This document shows positions 39,190 to 48,953 of a DNA stretch of 64,000 nt, in pieces. A program made the position numbers and the translations under genes. This DNA comes from Luteibacter rhizovicinus DSM 16549 (GTDB taxonomy: Bacteria > Pseudomonadota > Gammaproteobacteria > Xanthomonadales > Rhodanobacteraceae), in NCBI RefSeq assembly GCF_001887595.1, contig NZ_CP017480.1, forward strand, positions 2,143,001 to 2,207,000, given 5' to 3'. Every line of letters begins with the position of its first letter. Within the stretch, counting starts at the first letter, position 1. The notes under the pieces are model-generated. The model saw only the letters and a list, made by a program, of their open reading frames with translations. It ran no database searches and was not told where the DNA came from.

Positions 39190-41444
39190 GCGTGGCCTGC
39201 CATGCGTGTTTCGTGCATGCCGTCACGGCGCAGGCTACGCGCCACGGCTTGCCAGGCGCGATCGATGAAGGACATGCGTTGCTCACGCCATTCACGCGCT
39301 TCGCCTCGGGCGATGAGCCGGGCCAACCGCGTCAGATCCATGTCTTCGGCACGGCTGCCGCGCTGATTGACGAACAGGCAGCGTCCCGTTGTGGGTGAGA
39401 ACCAGGCCAGCTTGCGCCGGCTGAGGTTGCCGTCGTCATGGACGAATTCGAACCAGGTACCGAAGCGCAGGGTGGCAAAGCCGTCGTACACGGCCCGAGC
39501 CGCGGCATCGAGCGGTGTCGGTTCGACCGGCGCGACGGTCTCCCCATGTGCCGTGCCTTCGCCCAGCCTCGGGCGTTGCTTGAGGCGCAGGGCGACGTCG
39601 GTCGGCGTGAGTGCCTCGTCGGTCTGCTTTTCCGGTGCTTCGAACAGGCCGGCAGCCACCTGGGCCGCCTCCGAAGGATGCATGCCGAGGTGTTCGAGAC
39701 CGCGTTCGACTTCCACGCGAAGCTTCTGCACGTCGGCGATCGGACGGCGGCCGAGCAGCTGGTCGGTGACGCCGAGGCAATGAAGGAAGGCCTCGCCCGT
39801 TTCACCGCCACGAAGAATATGCAGGGCGAGGACGTCCGCCCAGGTCCGCTCCAGCAGGATGCGCAGGACGCCACGCGGCGCGGCACCACTGCCCAGCCGC
39901 TCGCTCATGATCTCGGTGGCACGCTGGCGTGCGCGCTCCAGGCGGTCGCGGCCTTCCATCGCTTCGATCTGCCGCCGCTCGGCCACGTGTGCCTTGCGCG
40001 ACAGCTGGGCAATCTGTTGTTCGATCTCGGAACGCCACGCGGGATCGATCACCTGGGCGTGGCTGGCCTCGACCACCAGGCGTTCGAGACGGTCGATCAG
40101 TGCGGCGTCCGGCTCGCCCTCGGCGGGATCGAGCCAGTGCTGGGCGGCTTCGCTGACGGTGTCGAGCAGCTGGCGCGCCGGATGCTCGGGGCGATCGAAG
40201 AAGCCACGGTCGTTCACGGCTGCACGCAGCATCGGCCACTGCAGGCCACCCAGGACGGCGCGGCCCGGGCTGGCGGCGCCAAGTTGCTGGCCGAGGTTCT
40301 GGAACAGCATGGCCGTGAGCTCGACCGTATCGCCCTGCTCGAGGGTGAGCTCGGCGGGCGGCGAGCCGGCCGGCCGGCCGCGATTGAGCTGGTTGAGCAA
40401 TTCGTCGCGCAAGGCCTGGGCGCTGCGGATTTCACGCTGTGCGGCGCCGGCCACCTCGGAGACATGGCCTTGCAGGGCGGACAGGGCGGTCTGGAGTTCG
40501 TCCTGGGAAACCAGGCGATCGGGCGCGAAGCCTGCGCCGCGGCCCTGGGCGGCCACGCGATTGGCCAGCAGGTCACGCAGGCTTTCGAGAACGCCGATAT
40601 GGCCTTCGCTGGTCGCACTGACTGGCGCGGCCTCGTGGCTGCCACCAGGGACATTCGCGTTGCCGGACGCACCCGTGCCGCCGACACCGCCAGCCGCACC
40701 CTCGCCGGGCCGGCCGCGACGCTCCGCGACGGGTGGCGTGGACACGCGGACGTTGGGGTAGACACGGAAGCCGGGAAGAATCCCGCGCGTCCGGTAATGT
40801 TCGTTGAGCGCGCCGTAAAACGCCTCGCTATGCCCGAGCACGTGGGTATCGACGGCGTGGAACAGCAGCAGTCGATGCGCGCTGGCCAGCGGCAACGGCG
40901 CCACCGCCGCTTCGAGGGCGGCGGTGAGTACACGCGGGCCGGCAGGCAGGGCCTCACCTTCGAGGGGCGCCGTGCCGGCGAGCACGGCCATGCGATAACC
41001 CAGTTCGAACAGGCTGCTCGCGCTGCGTGCTTCGCCGCGTGCCGCCATGCTGCTCAGTGCGTCCGCCTGCTCCTGCTCTTCGGGATCCACCAGGCTCAGG
41101 TTCAGGCTGACGTGCTCGCCCGTCGCCGACTTGCTCTCGGGGTTTTCACCCAGGTGTCGGAATCGCTCGGACAGATGCGCGGCGAAGCGGTTACGGAAGG
41201 CGGGCCCCTCGCGCTCGATGATGTTCCGGCTTTCGAAACACTCCTGCTGCTCGAGGTGGTTGCGGGTGCTTTCGGCCGTGGCGAACAGGCGCTGGCTGAA
41301 GTCGCGCAGGGATTCGCGCAGTGGCATGTCCAGCCACGTCAGGCACAGCGACAGGCCTTGCTGTGCCTCGCGCTCCGCGCGCGGCGACAAAGCAATGGCG
41401 ACCTGACCCATTCTGCCGTGTGGGGGCTGCATTCCTGTGCTCAT
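39186..41444 (-). CDS. DUF1631 family protein
   Basis: 752 aa, cytoplasmic, no membrane segment. DUF1631 proteins are large helical proteins of unknown function in proteobacteria; marks seen are ALSSMAARGEARSASSLFELGYRMAVLAG and the C-terminal FGTWFEFVHDDGNLSRRKLAWFSPTTGRCLFVNQRG region (positions about 660-695). The C-terminal part could have a PilZ-like barrel. It overlaps the PilZ gene by 4 bp, suggesting a protein pair. A 119-bp gap upstream contains no gene before hemW. Confidence 0.85.
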   Translation of the reverse strand: MSTGMQPPHGRMGQVAIALSPRAEREAQQGLSLCLTWLDMPLRESLRDFSQRLFATAESTRNHLEQQECFESRNIIEREGPAFRNRFAAHLSERFRHLGENPESKSATGEHVSLNLSLVDPEEQEQADALSSMAARGEARSASSLFELGYRMAVLAGTAPLEGEALPAGPRVLTAALEAAVAPLPLASAHRLLLFHAVDTHVLGHSEAFYGALNEHYRTRGILPGFRVYPNVRVSTPPVAERRGRPGEGAAGGVGGTGASGNANVPGGSHEAAPVSATSEGHIGVLESLRDLLANRVAAQGRGAGFAPDRLVSQDELQTALSALQGHVSEVAGAAQREIRSAQALRDELLNQLNRGRPAGSPPAELTLEQGDTVELTAMLFQNLGQQLGAASPGRAVLGGLQWPMLRAAVNDRGFFDRPEHPARQLLDTVSEAAQHWLDPAEGEPDAALIDRLERLVVEASHAQVIDPAWRSEIEQQIAQLSRKAHVAERRQIEAMEGRDRLERARQRATEIMSERLGSGAAPRGVLRILLERTWADVLALHILRGGETGEAFLHCLGVTDQLLGRRPIADVQKLRVEVERGLEHLGMHPSEAAQVAAGLFEAPEKQTDEALTPTDVALRLKQRPRLGEGTAHGETVAPVEPTPLDAAARAVYDGFATLRFGTWFEFVHDDGNLSRRKLAWFSPTTGRCLFVNQRGSRAEDMDLTRLARLIARGEAREWREQRMSFIDRAWQAVARSLRRDGMHETRMAGHA

Positions 41445-41563
41445 CGAGTTGGTTTCTCCCCTGCCTGATGTCGAGTTTAGGCGTCCGAAGCCCTTGGGCG
41501 CCAGCGGGGAGCCGGTCGGCTTACGGCTTAGAGCGGATGGACTAGGGGCGGAAACGGCAGCGA

Positions 41564-42721
41564 TCAGGCCATGAAGGCTTCGATCACGTTGTTGAGGAAG
41601 CGTTGGCCCAGTGGCGTGGTCCGTAGCACGACAGGATCGTCCACGAGCCAGCCGCGTGCGATACAGGCGGCACGTGCCGGAGCGATGGTGTCGGCAGCCA
41701 GGCCGGTCCGCTCGGCGAAGTCCGCTGCGGGAACGCCGTCGATCAGGCGCAAGGCGTTGAGCATGTACTCGAAGGGCAGGTCGTCCGCACCCACGAGGTT
41801 GTCCCCGCCGATGCGGCCCGGCTGGCCGGACGAGGCAAGGTAGGCGGCGGGAAGGCGAGTCTTCCAGCGACGGCGCACGCCGGTGGCATCGGTGATCTTG
41901 CCGTGGGCGCCGGCACCGATGCCCAGGTAGTCGCCGAAGCGCCAGTAATTCAGGTTGTGTGCGCAGCGTCGACCGGTCGCGGCATAGGCCGAGACTTCGT
42001 ACTGGCCGTAACCGCCGGCGGCCAGGCTCGCCTCGCAGGCTTCCTGGATCGCCCAGGCGGCATCGTCGTCGGGCAGCGGCGGCGGGTTCGCGGCAAAGGC
42101 CGTGTTCGGTTCGAGCGTGAGCTGGTAGTGCGAGATATGCGTGGGCGCCAGCGCCATGGCTCGCTGCACGTCGTCCAGCGCGCCTTCGAGTGTCTGCTCC
42201 GGCAAGGCGTACATCAGGTCGATATTGATGTTGTCGATGCCGGCGTCCCGCGCCTGACGCACCGCGTCTTCAGCCTCGTGGGCGGAGTGGATGCGGCCGA
42301 GGCGATGCAGCTTCTCGTTATCGAAACTCTGCACGCCGAACGAGATACGGTTCACGCCCGCGGCGAGATAGCCATCGAAGCGACCGTGCTCGACCGTGCC
42401 CGGGTTGGTTTCCAGGGTTATTTCCGCGTGGGTCGCGAAGGCCAGCCGTTGCCGCGCGCCATCGAGAAAACGACCGACCAGCTCCGGGGCGAACAGGCTC
42501 GGCGTGCCGCCGCCGAAGAACACCGTTTCGACCGGACGGCCGCCGATCGCTTCGCCGAAGTCGCGAAGGTCCGCGTCCAGATCGGCCAGCAGCACGTCCA
42601 CGTACTCGGCGTAAGCAGGCGTGCCACGGACACCGTGCGAGTTGAAGTCGCAGTACGGGCATTTGCGCACGCACCACGGCATGTGGACGTACAGCGATAA
42701 CGGCGGCGGGACGAGGATCAT
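41564..42721 (-). CDS. hemW: Heme chaperone HemW (coproporphyrinogen III oxidase-like radical SAM)
   Basis: 385 aa. N-terminal PPLSLYVHMPWCVRKCPYCDFNSHG has the radical-SAM CxxxCxxC cysteines with a fourth downstream lacking, as in HemW. ETVFFGGGTPSLF, RISFGVQSFDN and NLNYWRFGDYLGIGAGAHG follow. Binds and delivers heme rather than oxidising the porphyrin. The start overlaps the rdgB stop (ATGA). Confidence 0.94.
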   Translation of the reverse strand: MILVPPPLSLYVHMPWCVRKCPYCDFNSHGVRGTPAYAEYVDVLLADLDADLRDFGEAIGGRPVETVFFGGGTPSLFAPELVGRFLDGARQRLAFATHAEITLETNPGTVEHGRFDGYLAAGVNRISFGVQSFDNEKLHRLGRIHSAHEAEDAVRQARDAGIDNINIDLMYALPEQTLEGALDDVQRAMALAPTHISHYQLTLEPNTAFAANPPPLPDDDAAWAIQEACEASLAAGGYGQYEVSAYAATGRRCAHNLNYWRFGDYLGIGAGAHGKITDATGVRRRWKTRLPAAYLASSGQPGRIGGDNLVGADDLPFEYMLNALRLIDGVPAADFAERTGLAADTIAPARAACIARGWLVDDPVVLRTTPLGQRFLNNVIEAFMA

Positions 42722-43311
42722 GACAGCTCGGCGAAGCGCGCCTTGAGCACCTCGAGCGCCTGGCCGCGATGGCTCAGGCGGTTCTTCACGGCGGGATCCA
42801 GTTCGGCGGCGCCGAGTTCGTGGCCGGCAGGAAGGAAGAGCGGGTCGTAACCGAAGCCGCCTTCGCCGCGCGGTGCCTCGAGGATGCGGCCATGCCAGCG
42901 GCCTTCCGCGATCAGCGGTGCCGGATCGTCGGCGTGGCGAAGCACCACCAGTACCGCGATGAAGTACGCGCTGCGCTGGTCGGTCGGCACGCCGGCCAGT
43001 TCGTGCAACAGCTTGGCGTTGTTCGCCGCGCTGTCGCCGTGCTTGCCCGCATAACGCGCGGCATACAGGCCGGGCGCGCCACCGAGGGCGTCCACGCAGA
43101 TGCCCGAATCGTCGGCCAGCGCGGGCATGCCCGTGGCCCGCGCCGCGTGGCGCGCCTTGATCAGTGCATTTTCGACGAAGGTCAGGCCGGTCTCCTCGGC
43201 GTCGCTCACGCCGAGCGCCGTCTGTGGCACCAACTGCACGCCGCTGCCGGCGAGCAATTGCTCCAGCTCGATCACCTTGCCCGCATTACCCGAAGCCAGG
43301 ACCAGACGCAT
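42718..43311 (-). CDS. rdgB: XTP/dITP diphosphatase
   Basis: 197 aa. MRLVLASGNAGKVIELEQLL is the RdgB start (SGN..K), ALADDSGICVDALGGAPGLYAARY the substrate site, EAPRGEGGFGYDPLFLP the metal loop, and HRGQAL near the end. House-cleaning of non-standard purine triphosphates. Four bp overlap with hemW; 4 bp gap from the GNAT gene. Confidence 0.96.
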   Translation of the reverse strand: MRLVLASGNAGKVIELEQLLAGSGVQLVPQTALGVSDAEETGLTFVENALIKARHAARATGMPALADDSGICVDALGGAPGLYAARYAGKHGDSAANNAKLLHELAGVPTDQRSAYFIAVLVVLRHADDPAPLIAEGRWHGRILEAPRGEGGFGYDPLFLPAGHELGAAELDPAVKNRLSHRGQALEVLKARFAELS

Positions 43312-43315
43312 CGGT

Positions 43316-43828
43316 TCAGAGCCCCTGTTCAGCGAATTCAGGCGCGTAGTTCACGCGGCCGCGATAGCCGGAAAGGCCGTCGATCGTGAGCGGCAGCACC
43401 TGAAACGCGTTGCCGCCCTCGTAGGCGTCGTGCAAGTCGTGCACGGAGGCCTTGGTGAAACCGAACTGGGTGTAATAAGCCGGCGAGCCCAGGACGAAGA
43501 CCGCTCGGGCGTCCTGCACGAAGCAGGCACCGATGCCTTCCTCGATCAGGTCGTGGCCGAGGCCCTGGCGCTGGTGATCCGGATGGACCGCGACCGGGGC
43601 CAGGCCGAGCGACTTGCCGTCGTCGCCTTCTTCGATGGTCACCGGCGAGAACAGCACGTGGCCGAGCACCGTGTCCTCATCGTCGACGGCAACCAGCGAG
43701 ATCGCGGCCCGACCGGCGGCGACCAGGCGGCGGACCAGGTCGGCCTCGGCATCGCGACCGAAGGCGGCACGATGGATGGCGACGATGGCCTCGAGATCTC
43801 CTGCGGCGGCGGCGCGTACCTCGGTCAC
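43316..43828 (-). CDS. GNAT family N-acetyltransferase
   Basis: 170 aa. [21 protein letters not shown] start, [19 protein letters not shown] is the acetyl-CoA motif A (QxxGxG), [21 protein letters not shown] motif B. Resembles YhbS-type acetyltransferases. Overlaps the rph stop by 4 bp; may act on RNA or protein, unknown. Confidence 0.9.
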   Translation of the reverse strand: MTEVRAAAAGDLEAIVAIHRAAFGRDAEADLVRRLVAAGRAAISLVAVDDEDTVLGHVLFSPVTIEEGDDGKSLGLAPVAVHPDHQRQGLGHDLIEEGIGACFVQDARAVFVLGSPAYYTQFGFTKASVHDLHDAYEGGNAFQVLPLTIDGLSGYRGRVNYAPEFAEQGL

Positions 43829-44556
43829 GGAGCGCTCTCGAGCGCGGCGCGCTGGGCGGCCACCAGGTCGTCGATACCCTTGGCGGCGAGGTCCATCAGG
43901 GCATCCATCTCCTCGCGGCGGAAAGCGTGGCCTTCGGCCGTGCCCTGCACCTCGATGAAGCCGCCACCGTCGTTCATCACCACATTCATGTCGGTATCGC
44001 AGTTCGAGTCCTCGGCGTAGTCGAGATCGAGTACCGGCACACCGTTATAGATGCCGACCGACACGGCCGCGATCGCACCCAGAATGGGATTGCGCTTGAT
44101 CGCGTTGCGCTTGGTCAGCGTCGCCACGGCATCCACCAGGGCGACATAGGCGCCGGTGATCGCCGCCGTGCGGGTGCCACCGTCGGCCTGGATGACGTCG
44201 CAGTCGAGCGTGATGACCCGCTCGCCGAGGGCGGCGCGGTCCACGCAGGCACGCAGGGAGCGGCCGATCAGGCGCTGGATTTCCATGGTGCGGCCACCCT
44301 GGCCGCCGCGCGCGGCTTCGCGCTGGGTGCGGTCGGTCGTGGCCCGGGGCAGCATGCCGTACTCGGCCGTGACCCAGCCCTCGCCCTTGCCGCGCAACCA
44401 CGGTGGCACGCGCTCTTCGACCGAGGCCGTGCACAGCACCTTGGTGTCCCCGAAGGACACGAGAACGGAACCTTCCGCGTGGCGGGTGTAGTGACGTTCG
44501 ATGCTGACGGCGCGCAGCTGATCGGCGGCGCGGCCGCTCGGACGGGAAAAAGTCAT
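43825..44556 (-). CDS. rph: Ribonuclease PH
   Basis: 243 aa. Phosphorolytic trimming of tRNA 3' ends. [45 protein letters not shown] and the [40 protein letters not shown] block (positions about 85-124) are characteristic. Divergent from yicC across 75 bp. Head of the rph-GNAT-rdgB-hemW operon, a gammaproteobacterial arrangement. Confidence 0.97.
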   Translation of the reverse strand: MTFSRPSGRAADQLRAVSIERHYTRHAEGSVLVSFGDTKVLCTASVEERVPPWLRGKGEGWVTAEYGMLPRATTDRTQREAARGGQGGRTMEIQRLIGRSLRACVDRAALGERVITLDCDVIQADGGTRTAAITGAYVALVDAVATLTKRNAIKRNPILGAIAAVSVGIYNGVPVLDLDYAEDSNCDTDMNVVMNDGGGFIEVQGTAEGHAFRREEMDALMDLAAKGIDDLVAAQRAALESAP

Positions 44557-44631
44557 GGATAACCTGATTTGGGCGCGGACGGTGGGTCAGTTTACCATTG
44601 CGGTCTTCCCCGCCGCGTAAGCGAGCCATCC

Positions 44632-45495
44632 ATGATCCGCAGCATGACCGCTTATGCCTCCGCCGAGAGCGCTGGCCCCATCGGCACCCTCACCTGCGAA
44701 CTGCGCACCGTGAACCACCGCTACCTCGAGATCAGCCCCCGGCTGCCCGAGGAGCTGCGCAGCTTCGAAAGCGCCCTGCGCGAGCGGATCGGTGCCCACC
44801 TGTCGCGCGGCAAGGTCGATCTCACGGTGCGCCTGCGCAGCGAAGCCGGCTCCAGCGAAGGCCTGCAGGTCAACGGACAGATGCTGGCGCGCCTCTCCGA
44901 GCTGGCGCTGGATCTCGAACAGCGCTTCCCGCGCATGTCGATCGAGTTCACCGAGCTGCTTCGCTTCCCGGGCGTGCTCCGTCAGGCGGAAACCGATGCC
45001 GATGCCCTCCAGGTCGCCCTGGTCGAGGTGCTCGACCGGGCGCTTGTCGCCCTCAACGATACCCGCGGCCGTGAAGGCAGCAAGCTGGGCGAACTGCTGG
45101 TCGAACGTTTGAACGGCATCGAGAAGATCGTCGGCGACGTCCGCGGCTGGCTGCCCGAGATCCAGGCCGCGCTGCGCCTGCGCCTCGAAACTCGCCTCGC
45201 CGACATGCGCCAGCCGGTGGAACCGGGTCGCCTGGAGCAGGAGCTCGTCCTGCAGATCACCCGCATCGACGTGGACGAGGAACTCGATCGCCTCGCCACC
45301 CACATCTCCGAAGCTCGTCGTGTGCTCGCGCTGAAAGAGCCGGTGGGTCGTCGCCTCGACTTTCTCATGCAGGAGTTCAACCGCGAGGCGAATACGCTGG
45401 GTTCGAAGTCCGTCGATTCGCGTACGACCAATGCGGCGGTTGAGCTCAAGGTGCTGATCGAGCAGATGCGCGAGCAGGTTCAGAACATCGAGTGA
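44632..45495 (+). CDS. yicC: YicC family endoribonuclease
   Basis: 287 aa from the ATG of MIRSMTAYASAESAGP. The family starts with MI.SMT.F/Y and contains NHRYLEISPRLPEELRS, RGKVDLTVRLR, and the C-terminal GRRLDFLMQEFNREANTLGSKS plus ELKVLIEQMREQVQNIE. YicC is an endoribonuclease family. In many genomes gmk is next; here gmk lies 17.6 kb away. Confidence 0.95.
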   Translation: MIRSMTAYASAESAGPIGTLTCELRTVNHRYLEISPRLPEELRSFESALRERIGAHLSRGKVDLTVRLRSEAGSSEGLQVNGQMLARLSELALDLEQRFPRMSIEFTELLRFPGVLRQAETDADALQVALVEVLDRALVALNDTRGREGSKLGELLVERLNGIEKIVGDVRGWLPEIQAALRLRLETRLADMRQPVEPGRLEQELVLQITRIDVDEELDRLATHISEARRVLALKEPVGRRLDFLMQEFNREANTLGSKSVDSRTTNAAVELKVLIEQMREQVQNIE

Positions 45496-45506
45496 ATGAC
45501 CCCGGC

Positions 45507-46133
45507 CTAGTCGAAGTGCTTGATGAAGCCCACCTTGAAGCCGCCCGGCAGCACGCTGAGGATGAAGGGCGAATTCCGGCGGGAGGCCCAGATGCCGAAG
45601 CCGGTGCCGATCGCCGCACCGGCGAGTACGTCGGTCTGCCAGTGACCCCGGGTCTTCATGCGCGCGACCATGTCGTAGGCGGGCAGCAAAGCGAGGGCGT
45701 AGACCATCGGGTGGTCTTCGCCATAGCGGACGATGAAGGGCGTGACGGCCGCCGAGATGAGGGTCACTTCCCCGCTGGGAAAGCTGTTGTTCTTCTTCCC
45801 GCTGGAGAAGAACTTGTCCGGATCGTCCGTCTCGGAAGGGCGTTGTCGCCGGAAGCCCAGCTTCAGCACATCCGTCGTGGCACTGGCCAGGACCACCGAG
45901 TCCACCGAACGCCAGAGCGTGTCGCCGAAGTCGTCGTTGTCGCCCAGCAACAAGGCGCCGCCGAAGACGGTCACGGCGGTCGCGCCGGCAAGGATCTTCT
46001 GGTTGCTGCGTTTCCAGATGCCACTGTTGTCGTAGTGGAGTCGGTGGTCGATGCCCAGCGGTCCACCGCCGGCGGTCGCCGAGGCCGACACGGTCAGCGC
46101 CAACAGGCATGCCCAGGTTCGTAGTGCCATCAC
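45507..46133 (-). CDS. PAP2-family membrane phosphatase-like protein
   Basis: 208 aa with a signal-like N-terminus (MALRTWACLLALTVSASATAGG). PAP2 motif 1 is KLGFRRQRP (K..R..P type), motif 3 ARMKTRGHWQTDVLAGAAIG holds the catalytic His and Asp. Motif 2 is SFPSGE, not PSGH: the usual His is Glu, as also seen in some envelope PAP2 proteins. The soluble N-terminal part and beta-rich C-terminus fit a periplasmic form. Activity is uncertain. Confidence 0.85.
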   Translation of the reverse strand: MMALRTWACLLALTVSASATAGGGPLGIDHRLHYDNSGIWKRSNQKILAGATAVTVFGGALLLGDNDDFGDTLWRSVDSVVLASATTDVLKLGFRRQRPSETDDPDKFFSSGKKNNSFPSGEVTLISAAVTPFIVRYGEDHPMVYALALLPAYDMVARMKTRGHWQTDVLAGAAIGTGFGIWASRRNSPFILSVLPGGFKVGFIKHFD

Positions 46134-46229
46134 CCCGTCTCCCTCACGACGGCGGCCGGCATGCCGCCATCGTTCGAGATTAGGACCACAACCTTACGGC
46201 CGGCTGATCTTCCCGGCTAATATCGGGCC

Positions 46230-47156
46230 ATGACAAATTCATCGTCCTACCCCATCGGCAGCCCGGGCCAGCCCTGGGGCGCATCGGAAGTCGCCCAATG
46301 GCGAGCTCGCCAGGTGAAGAGTCGCAGCTACGCGGCCGGCGTGCTGCCGGCGATCGACGCACTGCGTGAGCGCTTCGACGTGCGCGAATACGGCCTGCTC
46401 GACTATGCCGAGGGACGCTACCCCCTGCTGGCGATCCACAGTCGCGGCTGGCGCGACGACCTGCCCGTGCTGCTCGTGACCGGCGGCGTGCATGGTTACG
46501 AGACCAGCGGTGTCGAAGGCGCGCTGCAGTTCGTGCGCGACCACGCCGGGGACTATGCCGGCCGGGCGAACCTGCTCGTCGCCCCTTGCATCAGCCCCTG
46601 GGCGTACGAGCGCATCCAGCGCTGGAATCCGGACGCGATCGATCCGAATCGCAACTTCCGCGAAGACAGCCCGGCGGCGGAGTCGGCGGCATTGGTGGCC
46701 TTGCTGGCCCCTCTGGTCGACCGGATCCTCGTGCACATCGACCTGCACGAAACCACCGATTCGGACGAGTCGGAGTTTCGTCCGGCGGTGGCCGCGCGCG
46801 ACGGCAAGGACTACGAGCCTGGCGAGATTCCGGACGGCTTTTACCTCGTCGACGATTCCTTCAATCGCCAGCCGGAATTCCAGGAAGCGATCATCGAGGC
46901 CGTCGCCAAGGTCACGCATATCGCGCCGGCGGACGAACACGGCGAGATCATCGGATCCCCTGTGGTCGCGGACGGCGTCATCGAATACGACGTGAAGAAA
47001 CTCGGTCTGTGCGCGGGCATCACCAACGCTCGCTATGTCACGACCACCGAGGTCTACCCGGATAGCCCGCGTGCGACGCCGCAGCAGTGCAACGATGCGC
47101 AGGTAGCGGCCGTACGTGCCGCATTCGACTACGCCCTGGCCTATCCGGACGACTGA
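46230..47156 (+). CDS. M14 family metallopeptidase
   Basis: 308 aa. Zinc ligands are in TGGVHGYETSG (HxxE) and HIDLHETTD (His); Asn/Arg in DPNRNFRED bind the C-terminal carboxylate. VIEYDVKKLGLCAG is part of the substrate pocket region. Substrate specificity is not predictable; succinylglutamate desuccinylase-like relatives exist. No signal peptide, so cytoplasmic. Ends 6 bp from the convergent glycosyltransferase. Confidence 0.88.
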   Translation: MTNSSSYPIGSPGQPWGASEVAQWRARQVKSRSYAAGVLPAIDALRERFDVREYGLLDYAEGRYPLLAIHSRGWRDDLPVLLVTGGVHGYETSGVEGALQFVRDHAGDYAGRANLLVAPCISPWAYERIQRWNPDAIDPNRNFREDSPAAESAALVALLAPLVDRILVHIDLHETTDSDESEFRPAVAARDGKDYEPGEIPDGFYLVDDSFNRQPEFQEAIIEAVAKVTHIAPADEHGEIIGSPVVADGVIEYDVKKLGLCAGITNARYVTTTEVYPDSPRATPQQCNDAQVAAVRAAFDYALAYPDD

Positions 47157-47162
47157 GATCGC

Positions 47163-48356
47163 TTAGTCGGTCCCGGTGACGACCGGTGGTCGCCGGTTGG
47201 CTGCGCCATGTCTCGCCCGGGGAGCCACGGCGATGTCCGGGCCAAGCTTTCGAGAGCCAGCCAGCCTGGCGGAGCCTTGCAGTACGTCGTGCTCGATCCG
47301 GCGGAGAAGATCGCTGCCATGCCGAGCGAAGGCCCCGACGCCCATGTTGCGTTCCACATACGCCCTGGCGTTGTCGCCGAAGGTGGCCAGTCTTTCGGGG
47401 TGCGCGGCAAATTCCCGTATGGCCGCAGCAAGGTCGCCGACAATGTTGCCTTCGATGAGTACGCCGGTCACGCCGGGCTGAACGCTACGCCGCATTTCGC
47501 CCACCGGTGTGGCGGCGATCGGCAGTCCCGCCGCCATGGCTTCATGGGCGGCGATGCACATGCCCTCATAAGACGACGGCTGGACGTAGAGATGCAATCC
47601 GCGCAGGTAGGCGGGGACGTCGGACACCCAGCCCATCAGCGTGACCTTGTGCTGTAAACCAAGCGATTCGATCAGGCCCTGCAACTCACCACGAAGCGGT
47701 CCGTCACCCGCGATCGACACGTCGATCCTCGAATAGGTCTCCGGGTCCTCGCGGCGAAGTCGGTCGACAGAGCGAATGAGCAGGTCGTAGTTCTTCTGGG
47801 GATGCAGGCGACCGGAGCTGCCGATACGCAGCGGTCCAACGCCGTTCCAGCGGGGCGGGAGTGTTTCGGCGAAGGTCGGATTGAATAACGGCCAGGTGGC
47901 GATCCTGCCGGGTTCGACGCCCATCGACTCTTCAAGGTAGTAGGCGACATCCTGGGAGTCGGCAATCCATAAGTGACTGCGTTGCTGCGATCGGCGAATG
48001 TATCCCTTCGCATCCGCGCTGTGCTTCCAGCTCACCACCGGGATGCCGAACATCGATCCGACGAGCTGGCCCACACGCGTGGCCCGGCTCAGCGATGTCC
48101 AGATCAGGTCGGGCGGGGATGCGCGGACGGCCTTCGCATATCGGTACATGCTGGCAAGCTTCGATGCCGGGCGGTCGGACATCAACGTGTACGGTACGCC
48201 TGCTTCGATCAGGCGCGGCTCTGCCATGCGGTCGCGAGGTTCGCAGGCAAACACGTGGAATTCGTGCCCAAGATCCCGGATCACCCTGGCGATGTCGGGG
48301 ATGATGAACTCGGCGCCGCCGCTTTCGAGGCTGGTAACAACGTAGTGGATTCGCAT
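47163..48356 (-). CDS. Glycosyltransferase family 4 (GT-B fold)
   Basis: 397 aa from the ATG of MRIHYVVTSLESGGAE; a 7-codon longer ATG at 48377 lacks a ribosome site too. GGAEF is the donor loop start, GSSGRLHPQKNYDLLIRSVDRL the nucleotide-binding domain and EGMCIAAHEAMAAGLPIAAT the EX7E motif. Adds sugars to lipid-linked or cell-envelope acceptors. A C-terminal basic, low-complexity tail follows (RKLGPDIAVAPRARHGAANR). Partner to the GT2 gene, about 600 bp upstream on the same strand. Confidence 0.9.
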   Translation of the reverse strand: MRIHYVVTSLESGGAEFIIPDIARVIRDLGHEFHVFACEPRDRMAEPRLIEAGVPYTLMSDRPASKLASMYRYAKAVRASPPDLIWTSLSRATRVGQLVGSMFGIPVVSWKHSADAKGYIRRSQQRSHLWIADSQDVAYYLEESMGVEPGRIATWPLFNPTFAETLPPRWNGVGPLRIGSSGRLHPQKNYDLLIRSVDRLRREDPETYSRIDVSIAGDGPLRGELQGLIESLGLQHKVTLMGWVSDVPAYLRGLHLYVQPSSYEGMCIAAHEAMAAGLPIAATPVGEMRRSVQPGVTGVLIEGNIVGDLAAAIREFAAHPERLATFGDNARAYVERNMGVGAFARHGSDLLRRIEHDVLQGSARLAGSRKLGPDIAVAPRARHGAANRRPPVVTGTD

Positions 48357-48377
48357 GATGCGTCCGCGATACTTCAT

Positions 48378-48953
48378 GGTTGATGTAGCGCAGGCCGATC
48401 GTACGTCGTCATGCCTGAGCGGAGCCTTTGCTGCCTACGACTTTCGTTACCTGCCGCTTGCGAGTGGGAAAGTAGACTGACTTGGTTTCATGCAGGTTTC
48501 GTCGAGGCGCACTGTCGTCGCACGTTCACGATCTGTCGATAGGTTCGGCATTAGTAGACGAGGACATCGATGCGGTGTGCGTCGCTAAGCCAAAACTAAG
48601 TCAGCTCGAGGCGCCGCCTGACGAGGCTTTTGCGATCACAGCACCGTCGATACGCTCGGTCGACTCACCGATGAGTGCTACCGCCTCGCCGAGGCCCAAA
48701 GGTCGGAAGCGGCGGTCGATGAGATTGCGTTAGTGAGAACTTTCGCAATAGTCAGCCGACGTCAATCGTTGCCACGAGTCATGGTAACGCCGGTCATCGC
48801 GCCGTCGACGACCCACGCCGCGTAACGGCTTCTCACTCGCCGGGCTGAATTCACCGGTCGATCAATACTGCGACGCGACGGTTGCCGAATATCGATAACG
48901 AAAGACGCAGACGCGGGTGGTGAGTGTTGCTGTCTCCGACGATCGACGGCTGT
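48378..48953. other. 576-bp gap, possibly decayed DNA
   Basis: No convincing gene. A 251-bp frame (48482-48733, plus) has no recognisable protein. In another plus frame, DHSTVDTLGRLTDECYRLAE (about 48635-48700) looks like a helix from a protein but starts and ends without signals, so a gene fragment is possible. An inverted repeat ATTGCG...CGCAAT lies at about 48724-48751. The region is lower in GC than the flanks. Confidence 0.4.

Noticed and set aside
39438..41468. 676-codon plus-strand frame opposite DUF1631
   Set aside because: Same cause; composition is unlike a folded protein and the minus frame is a known family coupled to PilZ.
48482..48733. 83-codon frame in the gap between glycosyltransferases
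   Set aside because: No ribosome site, no recognisable protein and biased only by chance; described as a gap instead.
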